From assembly GCF_049801095.1 (NCBI RefSeq), contig NZ_JBNAGH010000002.1, positions 496,001 through 560,000 of the forward strand: a stretch of DNA of 64,000 nucleotides, read 5' to 3'. This document shows, piece by piece, positions 8,420-17,096 of the stretch. Position 1 is the first letter of the stretch; every line of letters begins with the position of its first letter. Made by a program: the position numbers and the translations under genes. Origin of the DNA: Dinoroseobacter sp049801095. Lineage in GTDB: Bacteria > Pseudomonadota > Alphaproteobacteria > Rhodobacterales > Rhodobacteraceae. The notes under the pieces were generated by a model. It had not been told where the DNA came from. It made no database searches and saw only the letters and a program-made list of their open reading frames with translations.

Positions 8420-9399
8420 GGGAACATCCTGCGCGCGGTCGCGACGATCAGATCCGGCGTGGGGACCGAGTTCGCCTCCAACAGAGGCGAGACCGAGATC
8501 GGGATGTCTTCGCCCGCCACGCGCACAACGGGATCCTCAAGGAAATCAAAGCATTCCTCGGTAATCCGCGCGCTCAGCTCCGCTGCCACGCCACAGGTCA
8601 TCACTCCTTCGGAGACGACCATGGCGCGCCCCGCGGCCTCGACCAGTGGGCGGATCGTGTCGAAATCGAACGGATTGAGCGTGCGCAGATCCACGACCGC
8701 AACAGAAAGCCCGTGCGCGGTCTGCAAGGTCTCGGCGGCGGCGAGCGCGTGATGGACCTGCCGCGAATAGGTGACGATCACCAGATCGCCCCCTTCGCGC
8801 AACACTGAGGCCCGCCCCCAGGGCGCGGGTTCGACCGCCGGGTCGAGGCTGCCTTTTTGAGTATAGAGCCCCTTATGTTCGATGAAGACCACAGGATCGG
8901 GTTGCTGCAGGGATTGGCGCAGCAGGTGATAGGCATCCTCGACCGTGGCGGGCATGGCGAGCCGCAGGCCCGGCGTGTGCATGACATAGCCCTCAAGGCT
9001 CTGGCTGTGCTGCGCCCCTGCTGAGCGACCCGTGCCGCCTTGGGTCCGCAGCACCATGGGCACCCCGATCTGGCCCCCGAACATATAGCGGATCTTGGCG
9101 GCCTGATTGGCAAGCTGATCCATGGTCATGCCGATGAAATCCACATACATGAGCTCAGCCACCGGGCGCAGGCCGGTCATGGCGGCCCCCACGGCCGTGC
9201 CGACAATCGCCGCCTCCGAGATCGGGGTGTCGATCACCCGCTCGGCGCCGAAACTCTTGATCAGGTCCTTGGTCACGCCATAGGCGCCGCCATAGCGGCC
9301 CACCTCCTCGCCCATGATGACCACGCTGTCATCGGCCTCCATCGCTTCGGACAGGGCCAGGCGGAGAGCATCGCGATAGGTCGTCTCGATCTGCGCCAT
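8416..9399 (-). CDS. TPP-dependent dehydrogenase E1 component, beta subunit (AcoB-like)
   Basis: A 327-aa transketolase-fold subunit beginning MAQIETTYRDALRLAL, the usual E1 beta/AcoB start. Conserved elements are MGEEVGRYGGAYGVTKDL, DTPISEAAIVGTAVGAAMTGLRP, FEPEL-like segments around IEHKGLYTQKG, and DLRTLNPFD for the C-terminal domain. With the alpha subunit it forms the alpha2beta2 decarboxylase or ketol-cleaving E1. The ATG at 9399 sits 5 nt after the alpha-subunit stop; longer in-frame starts upstream would run through the alpha gene with an Arg/Pro-rich non-family sequence. The family call is firm. The substrate is likely a hydroxyketone or 2-oxoacid, not established. Confidence 0.85.
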   Translation of the reverse strand: MAQIETTYRDALRLALSEAMEADDSVVIMGEEVGRYGGAYGVTKDLIKSFGAERVIDTPISEAAIVGTAVGAAMTGLRPVAELMYVDFIGMTMDQLANQAAKIRYMFGGQIGVPMVLRTQGGTGRSAGAQHSQSLEGYVMHTPGLRLAMPATVEDAYHLLRQSLQQPDPVVFIEHKGLYTQKGSLDPAVEPAPWGRASVLREGGDLVIVTYSRQVHHALAAAETLQTAHGLSVAVVDLRTLNPFDFDTIRPLVEAAGRAMVVSEGVMTCGVAAELSARITEECFDFLEDPVVRVAGEDIPISVSPLLEANSVPTPDLIVATARRMFP

Positions 9400-9404
9400 G
9401 CCGC

Positions 9405-10418
9405 TCACTCCTGCGCCAGAACGCGGTCGAGACGGGTGCGCACGGGCTCCGGCTCGGGCTGGGACGGGTCGTAGACATCCCGGAACATGGAGGCCATTTG
9501 CGGCTCCTCCCCGGCGATGGCAAAGTCGATCGCCCCGTCCATTTCCGTGGCGATCTTGGCGTCGAGCGCGTCGAGCTCGGCCTCCCCCATCTGCCCCGAG
9601 GCGATCAGCTTGTCGCGGGCTTGCTGGACCGGGTCCTTCTGGCGGCCCTCTTCCTCCTCGGCGGCATCGCGATAGGGGGATTTGTCTTTGCGGGCGTGAC
9701 CGTAGAACCGGTAGCAATCCACCGCGAGAAAGGCGGGCTTGCCCGCGCGGGCCCCGGCGATCAGTTCGGCGGCCGCCTCGGCCACGTCTTCGACCGCGAG
9801 CCCATCTACGGTGCGGGCGGCGAGCCCAAAGGCCTCGGCCCGCTCATGGAGGCGCGGATTGGCGGTGGCCTGATCGATGCGCGTGCCCATGCCGTATTGG
9901 TTGTTGATGCAGACAAACACCACCGGCAGGGACCAGAGCGCCGCCATGTTCATGCTCTCATAGAGGATCCCCTGCCCAGTCGCCCCGTCGCCAAAGAAGG
10001 CGATGGAGACCGCGCCGCTCTGCTGGTGGCGCGCCGAGAGGCCCGCCCCCACGACCGCCGGGATGCCGCCGCCGACGATGGCGTTCGCGCCCAGATGACC
10101 GAGCCCCATATCGGCGATATGCATGGAGCCGCCCTTGCCCCGGCAATAGCCGCTCTCCTTGCCCGCGATCTCGGCCATCATCCCGTTGGGATCGGCCCCG
10201 CGCGCGAGGAAAATCCCGTGGCCGCGATGGTGGGTCGTGAAGGTATCGCCGGTCTCCATGGCCGCACAGACGCCGACGGCGGCACTTTCCTCGCCGATCG
10301 AGAGATGCAGCATGGAGCCCGCCGACTGGCCGCGCACAAAGAGCTCGCCCACGCGCTCTTCAAAGCTGCGCACGCGGCGCATCTCGGCATAAAGCTCGGG
10401 CAGCGTTGAGTTTTTCAT
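9405..10418 (-). CDS. TPP-dependent dehydrogenase E1 component, alpha subunit (AcoA-like)
   Basis: A 337-aa protein with the E1 alpha start (LPELYAEMRRVRSFEERV) and a HLSIGEESAAVGVCAAM segment. The thiamine-diphosphate motif GDGATGQG is followed about 30 residues later by INNQYGMGT. A phosphorylation-loop-like segment (YGHARKDKSPYRD) resembles AcoA and branched-chain or pyruvate E1 alpha. It binds ThDP with Mg and performs the carbon-carbon cleavage. The surrounding epimerase, kinase and DHA kinase genes point to a sugar-derived ketol rather than pyruvate or acetoin. It is transcribed with the beta subunit (5 nt gap) and the AcoC-like E2. Confidence 0.85.
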   Translation of the reverse strand: MKNSTLPELYAEMRRVRSFEERVGELFVRGQSAGSMLHLSIGEESAAVGVCAAMETGDTFTTHHRGHGIFLARGADPNGMMAEIAGKESGYCRGKGGSMHIADMGLGHLGANAIVGGGIPAVVGAGLSARHQQSGAVSIAFFGDGATGQGILYESMNMAALWSLPVVFVCINNQYGMGTRIDQATANPRLHERAEAFGLAARTVDGLAVEDVAEAAAELIAGARAGKPAFLAVDCYRFYGHARKDKSPYRDAAEEEEGRQKDPVQQARDKLIASGQMGEAELDALDAKIATEMDGAIDFAIAGEEPQMASMFRDVYDPSQPEPEPVRTRLDRVLAQE

Positions 10419-10441
10419 ATGTGTTTTGTCCTCGGATCCCG

Positions 10442-11290
10442 TCAGATCAGCCCGTATTGCCGTGCCTTGTTGCGCAGGAACGGCAGACCGTTTTCCATAA
10501 CCTCCGCCTCGCCGGAGGCCACGGGCCGCCAGACCGAGAGGCCGAAGGCGATCTCGGGCGGCATGTCGATGAAGCTTTCCATGGCGAGCCCGCCAGTGAA
10601 GCCCACGGCGCGCAGGGCGCCAAAGATCTCGTCCCAGGCGATGGTGCCGGCCCCGGGCGTGCCCCGGTCGGATTCCGACAGATGGATATAGCGGAGATGC
10701 TCGCGCGCATCGATGATGCCCTGAGCGACGCCCTTCTCCTCGATATTCATGTGATAGGTGTCGAGATGGACGAACATGTTCTCGGCCCCGATCCGCTCGA
10801 TCATCTCGACCGCTTGCCAGCCGGTATTGAGCAGATGGGTCTCGTAACGGTTCACGGGCTCGATCCCGAAGAGCAGCCCGAGGGATTTCGCATGGGCTGC
10901 CGCGCGGGTCAGGGCATCGGCTACATTGTCGAGCTCGGCTTGGGTGGGCGGCTTGCCCGAACGCTCCCCGATCCCGCCATAGACCACCCCCGAAAGCGCC
11001 TCAGACCCCATGGCCGCGGCCTTGTCGAGCGCCTGGGTCAGGAAGGCCACCGCGCCGTCCGGATTGTGGGACGCCCAGACCGCCTGAGGCAGACCGAGGG
11101 AGCAGACCGAGCGCATCTCGGCGGCCTCGAGCACCTGACGGCTGTGATCCGCATCCACGCTGGGTGGATCAAGTAGCGCGATCTCGAGAAAATCCATGCC
11201 ATAGGATTGCGCCTTGGCCACCGCGCGTTCGCAGCCCGCCCGGTCCCAGGACATGGTCCACATGCTGGTATGCACCCCGAAGCCTTCCAT
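10442..11290 (-). CDS. DTE-family ketose 3-epimerase / sugar isomerase (TIM barrel)
   Basis: A 282-aa AP-endonuclease-2 TIM barrel of the D-tagatose/D-psicose 3-epimerase family. The metal and catalytic residues align by motif: Glu144 and Glu150 in EPVNRYE, Asp177 and His180 in LDTYHMNIEE, His203 in IHLSES, and Glu238 in MESF. Such enzymes epimerise C3 of free ketoses or interconvert aldose and ketose. The ATG at 11290 overlaps the regulator stop by one base (TGATG), which indicates translational coupling. In this operon it would act before the FGGY kinase. Whether it epimerises or isomerises cannot be told from sequence. Confidence 0.8.
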   Translation of the reverse strand: MEGFGVHTSMWTMSWDRAGCERAVAKAQSYGMDFLEIALLDPPSVDADHSRQVLEAAEMRSVCSLGLPQAVWASHNPDGAVAFLTQALDKAAAMGSEALSGVVYGGIGERSGKPPTQAELDNVADALTRAAAHAKSLGLLFGIEPVNRYETHLLNTGWQAVEMIERIGAENMFVHLDTYHMNIEEKGVAQGIIDAREHLRYIHLSESDRGTPGAGTIAWDEIFGALRAVGFTGGLAMESFIDMPPEIAFGLSVWRPVASGEAEVMENGLPFLRNKARQYGLI

Positions 11291-12264
11291 CACGCCTCCC
11301 CCTTTTTGCTGGCGGCCACAAGGCGCGTGGCCAGCCGCTCGTCCACCAACAGCTTCTTGACGAACCCGGCGCGCAGCACGGCAATCGTGGCGGCGAGCTT
11401 GCCGAGCCCCGCCGCCAGCAGCACCGTATCCATTCCGGCCATATCCGCGGGCTGAACACAGGGCGTGCAGCTGTTGAGCTCGATATCCGCCACGGTGCCG
11501 TCGGCCTTGTAGAACACTCCGCAGCAATCCCCGACCACATCCGCATCGCGCAACTGCTGGATCTGGTCGGCGCTGAAAATGTCGCTGTCAAAGAGGATCG
11601 ATCCCTCGCGGCATTCGCCCACGCTCATCAGCGCATGATCCGCCATGCGCGCCACATCCATGGCCTCGCGCACAAGGCGCTGGGACATGATCCCTTCGCA
11701 GGCCTCGGCGCTGTCGGTCACAAAGGGCGCAGGCATCAGGATCGCGCGCCCGCCGGTCTGAGCCGCGAGCCGGACGCAAACATCGCCGGGCGCGGTGTGC
11801 GAGGCATAGGTCACGGAGCCCATGAGCGACACGAAGGTCAGCCCGGAATTGCGCACGCCGGTCAGATTATCGGCCATGGACGACAACGTCCGGCCCCAGC
11901 CGAGCCCCACGGTGGCCTGCCGATCCGACCCCGCGATCCGGGCGAGATAGCTGCTGGCGAGGATCGCGACCGCGTTGCGAGCGAGCGCTTCATCATCGGT
12001 CTCGGCCCCGATCGGCGCGACCTGCACCTCCTGCAGATCGAAGGCCGCAACCAGCCGGTCGGCCAGTTCGAGTGTGCGGGAGGTCCGGTGTTCGACCGCG
12101 ATTCGAACCAGCCCCTGCGCCCGCGCATCCGCCAGCATCCGCAGCACCTTGAACCGCGAGATCCCGAGCCGTTTGCTGACCTCCTGCTGGCTGAGATTGC
12201 CAACATAATAAAGCCATGCGGCCTGGGCGATGTCGTTATCCGCCTGGCGTTTCTGCATCAACAT
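11290..12264 (-). CDS. SorC/DeoR-type sugar-responsive transcriptional regulator (cluster A)
   Basis: A 324-aa protein with an N-terminal helix-turn-helix (residues about 20-55; QQEVSKRLGISRFKVLRMLADARAQGLV). The C-terminal SorC effector domain has GLGWGRTLSSMA, GSV and ECREGSILFDSD segments and a final AGLGKLAAT/ARLVAA region. Regulators of this family bind phosphorylated sugars and repress or activate neighbouring transport genes. It is the first gene of the leftward operon and divergent from the ABC importer, next to a symmetric 31 bp site that I propose as its operator. The likely inducer is the phosphorylated ketose made by the FGGY kinase; this is inference. Confidence 0.85.
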   Translation of the reverse strand: MLMQKRQADNDIAQAAWLYYVGNLSQQEVSKRLGISRFKVLRMLADARAQGLVRIAVEHRTSRTLELADRLVAAFDLQEVQVAPIGAETDDEALARNAVAILASSYLARIAGSDRQATVGLGWGRTLSSMADNLTGVRNSGLTFVSLMGSVTYASHTAPGDVCVRLAAQTGGRAILMPAPFVTDSAEACEGIMSQRLVREAMDVARMADHALMSVGECREGSILFDSDIFSADQIQQLRDADVVGDCCGVFYKADGTVADIELNSCTPCVQPADMAGMDTVLLAAGLGKLAATIAVLRAGFVKKLLVDERLATRLVAASKKGEA

Positions 12265-12304
12265 GGGCGTTCCGGGGCCTCCCCGCGACCTGCGACAAAA
12301 TGGC

Positions 12305-12332
12305 TTGACCGAGGCTTTCGTGCTTATATAGT
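12305..12332 (+). promoter_or_regulatory. Predicted sigma70-type promoter of the cluster A ABC operon
   Basis: A TTGACC -35 box at 12305-12310 and a TATAGT -10 box at 12327-12332 are separated by 16 bp. The last base of the -10 box is the first base of the operator palindrome, so regulator binding would block polymerase. It sits about 160 bp upstream of the substrate-binding protein gene. Confidence 0.5.
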
Positions 12333-12362
12333 CACAAACGTGCAGTCAATGCACAAGTGTGA
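12332..12362. promoter_or_regulatory. Symmetric 31 bp operator for the SorC regulator
   Basis: Two nested inverted repeats share one centre at 12347. The outer arms are TCACA (12332-12336) and TGTGA (12358-12362). The inner arms are GTGCA (12340-12344) and TGCAC (12350-12354). Spacers of 3, 5 and 3 bp keep exact symmetry, as expected for a tetrameric SorC-type regulator. The centre GTCAA lies within a possible TTGACT -35 box of the leftward operon. A second small palindrome, ATGCT-CA-AGCAT, is at 12382-12393. Confidence 0.6.
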
Positions 12363-12488
12363 TCGAAGCGCCCGGAGACATATGCTCAAGCATGGACAGG
12401 ACGCTGATTTATCACAGGTTTTTTTGCGCCAGCGCCATACGCGCCGGACGGAAGGAGGACCCGCATCCGCGGGCTTAGGGAGGAATAG

Positions 12489-13478
12489 ATGAAGACCAAG
12501 ATTACATTGCTGGCCAGTGCCGCATTTGCTTCGGCAGCTCTTCTGGGCACGCAGGTGGCGGCGGATGGTCATTCCAAGGACATCGCCACCGTGGTCAAGA
12601 TCGCGGGCATCCAGTGGTTCAACCGCATGGAGGAAGGCGTCCAGAAATTCGCCGGTGAATCCGGTATGAACGCCTTCCAGGTCGGGCCCGCCCAGGCCGA
12701 CCCGCAGCAGCAGGTCGCACTGATCGAGGACATGATCGCCCAAGGCGTGGACGCGCTCGCCGTTGTGCCGATGTCGCCCGAAGCGCTGGAGCCCGTGCTC
12801 GGCCGCGCCATGGAGGCAGGCATCGCCGTGATCACCCATGAGGCCGCAGCCCAGCAGAACACGGCCTATGACCTCGAAGCCTTCGTGAACGAGGATTTCG
12901 GCGCCAACCTGATGGAACAGCTCGCCACCTGCATGGGCGGTGAGGGCGAGTATGCGGTCTATGTGGGCTCGCTGACCTCCCAGACCCATAACCAGTGGGT
13001 CGATGGCGCGATTGCGCATCAGAAGGCCAACTACCCGAACATGACGCTCGTCGGCGACAAGAACGAGACCTTCGACGATGCAGAGCAGGCCTACACGAAG
13101 GCGCAGGAGGTGCTGCGCGCCTTCCCGAACATCAAGGGCATGCAAGGGTCCGCCTCCACAGATGTGGCCGGGATCGGGCGCGCGATCGAAGAGCGTGGGA
13201 TGGAGGATGCAACCTGCGTCTTCGGCACCTCCCTGCCCTCCATCGCGGGCCAATATCTTGAGACCGGCGCCGTGGACGGCATCGGCTTCTGGGATCCGGC
13301 GGTCGCGGGCGAAGCCATGAACAAGCTCGCCGTCATGGTGATGAATGGCGAGACGGTCACCGATGGCATGGATCTCGGCCTGCCCGGCTACGAAAAGATC
13401 ACCCTCGACGGCAAGGTCATCTATGGCCAGGCCTGGGTGAATGTGGATGCGGGGAACATGGCGGAATACCCGTTCTGA
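12489..13478 (+). CDS. Sugar ABC transporter, periplasmic substrate-binding protein (cluster A)
   Basis: A 329-aa type-1 periplasmic binding protein. The signal peptide (KTKITLLASAAFASAALL) is cleaved around VAADG. The two-lobed RbsB/RhaS/LsrB-like fold shows QWFNRMEEGVQKFAGE, the ADPQQQVALIEDMIAQGVDALAVVP strand-helix unit and HEAAAQQ. It would deliver the sugar to the importer encoded downstream. A strong GGGAGGAA ribosome binding site lies 5-6 nt before the ATG. It is the first gene of the rightward operon, directly downstream of the promoter/operator. The ligand is likely a pentose-like or branched sugar, but this is not deducible. Confidence 0.88.
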   Translation: MKTKITLLASAAFASAALLGTQVAADGHSKDIATVVKIAGIQWFNRMEEGVQKFAGESGMNAFQVGPAQADPQQQVALIEDMIAQGVDALAVVPMSPEALEPVLGRAMEAGIAVITHEAAAQQNTAYDLEAFVNEDFGANLMEQLATCMGGEGEYAVYVGSLTSQTHNQWVDGAIAHQKANYPNMTLVGDKNETFDDAEQAYTKAQEVLRAFPNIKGMQGSASTDVAGIGRAIEERGMEDATCVFGTSLPSIAGQYLETGAVDGIGFWDPAVAGEAMNKLAVMVMNGETVTDGMDLGLPGYEKITLDGKVIYGQAWVNVDAGNMAEYPF

Positions 13479-13490
13479 TCACTCCCGAGA

Positions 13491-13514
13491 CGGGGCGGCC
13501 TCCGGGCCGTCCCG
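13491..13514 (+). terminator. GC-rich hairpin with T-run after the substrate-binding protein gene
   Basis: A 10 bp stem (13491-13500 with 13505-13514, one G-T pair) and a TCCG loop, followed closely by TTTT at 13516-13519. It lies between the binding-protein gene and the ATPase gene of the same operon. It probably acts as a partial terminator or 3' stabiliser that keeps binding-protein mRNA in excess over the membrane parts. Confidence 0.6.
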
Positions 13515-13550
13515 CCTTTTCCAAGACATCCTCATTGAAGTTGGTTGTTC

Positions 13551-15047
13551 ATGTCCCCGACACGTGACACCGCGTTTATCGACCTGCGTGCGATTACCAA
13601 ACGCTATGCGGGGGTGACCGCGCTCGACTCCGTCGATTTCACCGTCCAACCCGGCGAAGCGGTCTGTCTGGCCGGCGAGAACGGGTCCGGCAAATCGACC
13701 CTGATCAAGATCATCTCCGGCGTGGAGCCTGCCACCGAAGGCATGGTGCGCATCGCGGGCGAGGATCACCCGGATCTCAACCCGCGCATCTCGGCGGCCG
13801 CAGGCGTGATGGTGATCTTTCAGGATTTCTCGCTCTTTCCGAACCTCAACGTGGCCGAGAACATCGCCTTCGCCACGCAGCTGTCGACCCATCAGCGGTT
13901 CTTCAACCCCCGCGCCAGCCGCGAGATCGCGCGCAAGGCGCTGGACCGGATCGGGGTCGAGATCGACCTCGACGCCCGGGTCGAGACCCTGCCCGTGGCG
14001 CAGAAGCAGCTCGTCGCGATCTGCCGGGCTCTGGCCTCGGAAGCGCAGCTCATCATCATGGATGAGCCCACCACCGCCCTGACGGAAAAGGAGGTCCGCC
14101 GCCTACAGGGCATCATCCGGATGCTGAAGGAGGAAGGCGTCGCCGTGATCTTTGTCAGCCACAAGCTGGCCGAGGTGCTGGAGGTGTCGGAAAAAGTCGT
14201 CGTGCTGCGCAATGGCAAGAAGGTGGCCGAGGGGCCTGCCTCGGAATTCGACACGCAATCGCTGGCCTATCACATGACGGGCCGGGACGTGCCCGAAGTG
14301 CCGCCCAGCGACCATGCTGCCGGAGCCGAGGCGCTGATGGAGGTGCGCGGGCTGAGCAAGGAAGGCTCTTTCGAGGATATCAATTTCGAGCTGCGCGCGG
14401 GCGAGGTTCTGGGGATCACCGGGCTTCTGGGCAGCGGGCGGACCTCGGTGGCCAAGGCGCTCTTTGGTCTGGTCGCGCCGGATGCAGGCACGATCTCCGT
14501 GGAGAACCGCGAGGTGCCGACGGGTGATCCGCAAGCGGCCTCCATGGCGCGGATCGGCTATGTGCCCGAAGACCGGCTGACCGAGGGACTGTTCCTCAGC
14601 CAGTCGATCCTGCGCAATGTGGCCATCGGGCGGCTCGATGCCCATACAACGAACGGGTTCCTGAATATGGGCAGCCTTGTGGAGGAGGCTTCGGGCTGGC
14701 TGAAACGGCTCAAGGTCAAGGCCCCGGATGTGGCCGCGCCGGTGCAGTCCCTGTCAGGCGGCAATCAGCAGCGGGTGGCGCTGGCGCGCTGGCTGTCGCG
14801 CGCGCCCCGGGTGCTGGTGCTGAATGGGCCGAGCGTGGGGGTGGATGTGGGCTCCAAGGCGGATATCCATGACATCATCCGCGATCTGGCCAGCCAGGGG
14901 ATCGGGATCATCGTGATCTCGGACGACCTGCCTGAGTTGCTCGCGACCTGCCACCGCATCCTCGTGATGCGCGATGGGCGGATCATCGACGCGCTGGACG
15001 GGCGCGTGGCCACCGAGGATGATCTCGCGCGCAGGCTGGCCTCATGA
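13551..15047 (+). CDS. Sugar ABC transporter ATPase, tandem nucleotide-binding domains (RbsA-like)
   Basis: A 498-aa protein with two ABC cassettes. The first has Walker A GENGSGKST, Walker B LIIMDEPTTAL and the His-switch in SHKLAEV. The second has the RbsA-type Walker A-like GLLGSGRTS (Arg in place of Lys), signature SGGNQQRVALARW, and a Walker B that reads LVLNGPSVGVD. Asn-Gly thus replaces the Asp-Glu pair, so the second site is probably not hydrolytic. This asymmetry occurs in part of the carbohydrate-uptake-2 family. The ATG at 13551 is preferred to a TTG two codons earlier. The stop overlaps the permease start by 4 bp. Confidence 0.9.
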   Translation: MSPTRDTAFIDLRAITKRYAGVTALDSVDFTVQPGEAVCLAGENGSGKSTLIKIISGVEPATEGMVRIAGEDHPDLNPRISAAAGVMVIFQDFSLFPNLNVAENIAFATQLSTHQRFFNPRASREIARKALDRIGVEIDLDARVETLPVAQKQLVAICRALASEAQLIIMDEPTTALTEKEVRRLQGIIRMLKEEGVAVIFVSHKLAEVLEVSEKVVVLRNGKKVAEGPASEFDTQSLAYHMTGRDVPEVPPSDHAAGAEALMEVRGLSKEGSFEDINFELRAGEVLGITGLLGSGRTSVAKALFGLVAPDAGTISVENREVPTGDPQAASMARIGYVPEDRLTEGLFLSQSILRNVAIGRLDAHTTNGFLNMGSLVEEASGWLKRLKVKAPDVAAPVQSLSGGNQQRVALARWLSRAPRVLVLNGPSVGVDVGSKADIHDIIRDLASQGIGIIVISDDLPELLATCHRILVMRDGRIIDALDGRVATEDDLARRLAS

Positions 15048-16045
15048 TGAATTGGCTGCCCAAAGATTTCTGGACCCGGAACGAAACGCTCGTCGCCGGC
15101 GTCATCGCGCTCTTCTGCATCATCGCGACCCTGTCGGATCCGCGGTTCTTCACGATCACCACGGTCTCGGACCTGCTGCGCGCCTCGATCGTCATCGGCA
15201 TCCTGGCCGTGGGCGCCATGCTGGTGCTGGTCTCCGGCGGGATCGATGTGAGTTTCACGGCCATCGCGGTTTTTGCGATGTATGCCTCTTCTGTGGTGTT
15301 TCTCGCCATCTGGCCCGAGGCGCCCTGGCCTTTGATCTTTGTCATATCCGTGCTCTTCGGCGCCTGTCTGGGCGCGATAAACGGGTTTTTCATCGCCTTT
15401 CTGGGTCTGCCCACACTGATCGTGACGCTCGGCACCCTGTCGATCTTTCGCGGCTTCCTGCTGACATTCGTCGGCTCGCAGCGGATCTCGGCCCTGCCCC
15501 CCTCCATGCGGGATTTCTCGCGCGGGGTGCTGGCCCGGGGCACGACGGAGGCCGGGAATTTCTACTCGATCCCCTGGTCCGTGCTCGCCCTCGTCGGCGT
15601 GATCATCCTGACCTGGTTCATCCTTCAAAAGACCATGCTGGGCCGGTCGATCTATGCCATTGGCGGCTCGGTCGAGAGCGCGCGGCGCATCGGGATCAAC
15701 GTGAAATGGACGCAGTTCTTCGTCTATGTCTATGTGGGCGCGCTGGCGGGTCTGGCGGGGATCATCCATGGCTCGGTCGGGCGGATGGCGGACCCGTTCT
15801 CGCTCGTGGGGCTGGAGCTGTCGGTCATTGCCGCCGTGGTGCTGGGCGGCGCGCGGCTGATCGGCGGCTATGGCACGCTGACGGGCACGCTGCTGGGCGT
15901 GGCGCTCATCGTGATCGTCCAGAACAGCCTGATCGTCATCGGCATTCCGACCACATGGCAATCGGTCACCATCGGTCTTCTGATCCTCTTGGGCACGGGC
16001 GTTCCCGCATATCGCGCCAAGCGGGCCGCGGCACGGGCGGGGTAA
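15044..16045 (+). CDS. Sugar ABC transporter permease 1 (RbsC/LsrC-like)
   Basis: A 333-aa membrane protein of the CUT2 permease family, with about 8-10 hydrophobic helices. The conserved motif VSGGIDVSFTAIAVFAMY follows the third helix, and the cytoplasmic coupling segment GGSVESARRIGINV is near residue 210. It forms half of the membrane channel of the cluster A importer with the permease at 16053. The ATGATG start overlaps the ATPase stop, so the two are coupled. Two distinct permeases with one tandem ATPase resemble the LsrACDB arrangement rather than RbsACB. Confidence 0.88.
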   Translation: MMNWLPKDFWTRNETLVAGVIALFCIIATLSDPRFFTITTVSDLLRASIVIGILAVGAMLVLVSGGIDVSFTAIAVFAMYASSVVFLAIWPEAPWPLIFVISVLFGACLGAINGFFIAFLGLPTLIVTLGTLSIFRGFLLTFVGSQRISALPPSMRDFSRGVLARGTTEAGNFYSIPWSVLALVGVIILTWFILQKTMLGRSIYAIGGSVESARRIGINVKWTQFFVYVYVGALAGLAGIIHGSVGRMADPFSLVGLELSVIAAVVLGGARLIGGYGTLTGTLLGVALIVIVQNSLIVIGIPTTWQSVTIGLLILLGTGVPAYRAKRAAARAG

Positions 16046-16052
16046 GGATTTC

Positions 16053-17066
16053 ATGAGCAAGCAAGCCTCCAGATCAACCCTCACCGCAGCGCCGGAATTC
16101 CGGCTCATGGTGATCGCGGTCTTCGTCTTCGGCCTGATGGCGGTGCTGTCGCCGGACCGGTTTCTGTCGTCGCAGAACCTGACCTCCATGGCGTTCCAGT
16201 TCCCGGAATTCGCGATCCTCGCGCTGGCAATGACCCTGGCCATGATGACCGGGGGAATTGACCTCTCGGTTGTGGGGATCGCCAACCTCTCGGCGGTGGT
16301 CGCAGCGCTGATCCTTACGCAATTCACCAGCCCCGAAATGGCGGCTGGGCAATCGGCCCTCTGGCTTGCCCTCGCGATCACGGCCGCGCTCAGCATCGGC
16401 GCCATTGCCGGGCTCGCCAATGGCTGCCTCGTGGCGTTTTTCGGCCTGCCCCCAATCCTCGCGACCCTGGGCTCGGGCCTCGTCTTCACGGGTTTTGCCA
16501 TCGCCATGACCGGCGGCAGTGCGGTGATGGGCTTTCCGGGCACCGTCGCCCTGATCGGCAACGCGCAGGTGATGGGCATCCCCGTCCCGCTGATCCTCTT
16601 CGCACTGCTGGCGGTGGTCCTGCATTTCATCCTGACGCGCACGGCGTTCGGCCTGAAGGTGACCATGTATGGTGCGAACCCGTTGGCCGCGCTCTATGCG
16701 GCGATCGACATCAACCGGATGCTCCTGAAGGTCTATGTGATCGCGGGCATGTTCGCCTCGGTGGCCGGGCTGATCATCATGAGCCGCGCAAATTCCGCCA
16801 AGGCCGATTACGGCTCGTCCTACCTGTTGCTGGCGGTGCTAATCGCGGTGCTGGGCGGGGTGAACCCCTATGGCGGCTATGGGCGGGTGATCGGCGTGGT
16901 GCTCGCGGTGCTGTCCATGCAGTTCCTGTCGAGCGGGCTCAACATGCTGCAGGTCTCGAACTTCGCGCGCGAGCTGATCTGGGGCGCGCTTCTGATCCTC
17001 GTGATGGTGATCAACACCAACGCCCTGGCCACCCTGCGCAACAGCTTCGCCAAGGCCCCCAAATAA
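16053..17066 (+). CDS. Sugar ABC transporter permease 2 (RbsC/LsrD-like)
   Basis: A 337-aa integral membrane protein of the same family as the preceding permease. It has the TGGIDLSVVGIANLSAVV motif, the GFGxKVTMYGANPLAALYAAIDINR coupling helix region and about 8-10 hydrophobic helices. An AAGGA ribosome binding site precedes the ATG, 7 bp after the upstream stop. With the first permease it would form a heterodimeric channel in the inner membrane. The DHA kinase genes follow in the same operon, so uptake and catabolism are co-expressed. Confidence 0.88.
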   Translation: MSKQASRSTLTAAPEFRLMVIAVFVFGLMAVLSPDRFLSSQNLTSMAFQFPEFAILALAMTLAMMTGGIDLSVVGIANLSAVVAALILTQFTSPEMAAGQSALWLALAITAALSIGAIAGLANGCLVAFFGLPPILATLGSGLVFTGFAIAMTGGSAVMGFPGTVALIGNAQVMGIPVPLILFALLAVVLHFILTRTAFGLKVTMYGANPLAALYAAIDINRMLLKVYVIAGMFASVAGLIIMSRANSAKADYGSSYLLLAVLIAVLGGVNPYGGYGRVIGVVLAVLSMQFLSSGLNMLQVSNFARELIWGALLILVMVINTNALATLRNSFAKAPK

Positions 17067-17096
17067 GCGAGACAGTCTGACCGGGAGGAGGACGAC

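Noticed and set aside
14765..16666. A 633-codon open frame antisense to the cluster A permeases
   Set aside because: The composition is that of a shadow frame and both permeases have clear family motifs.
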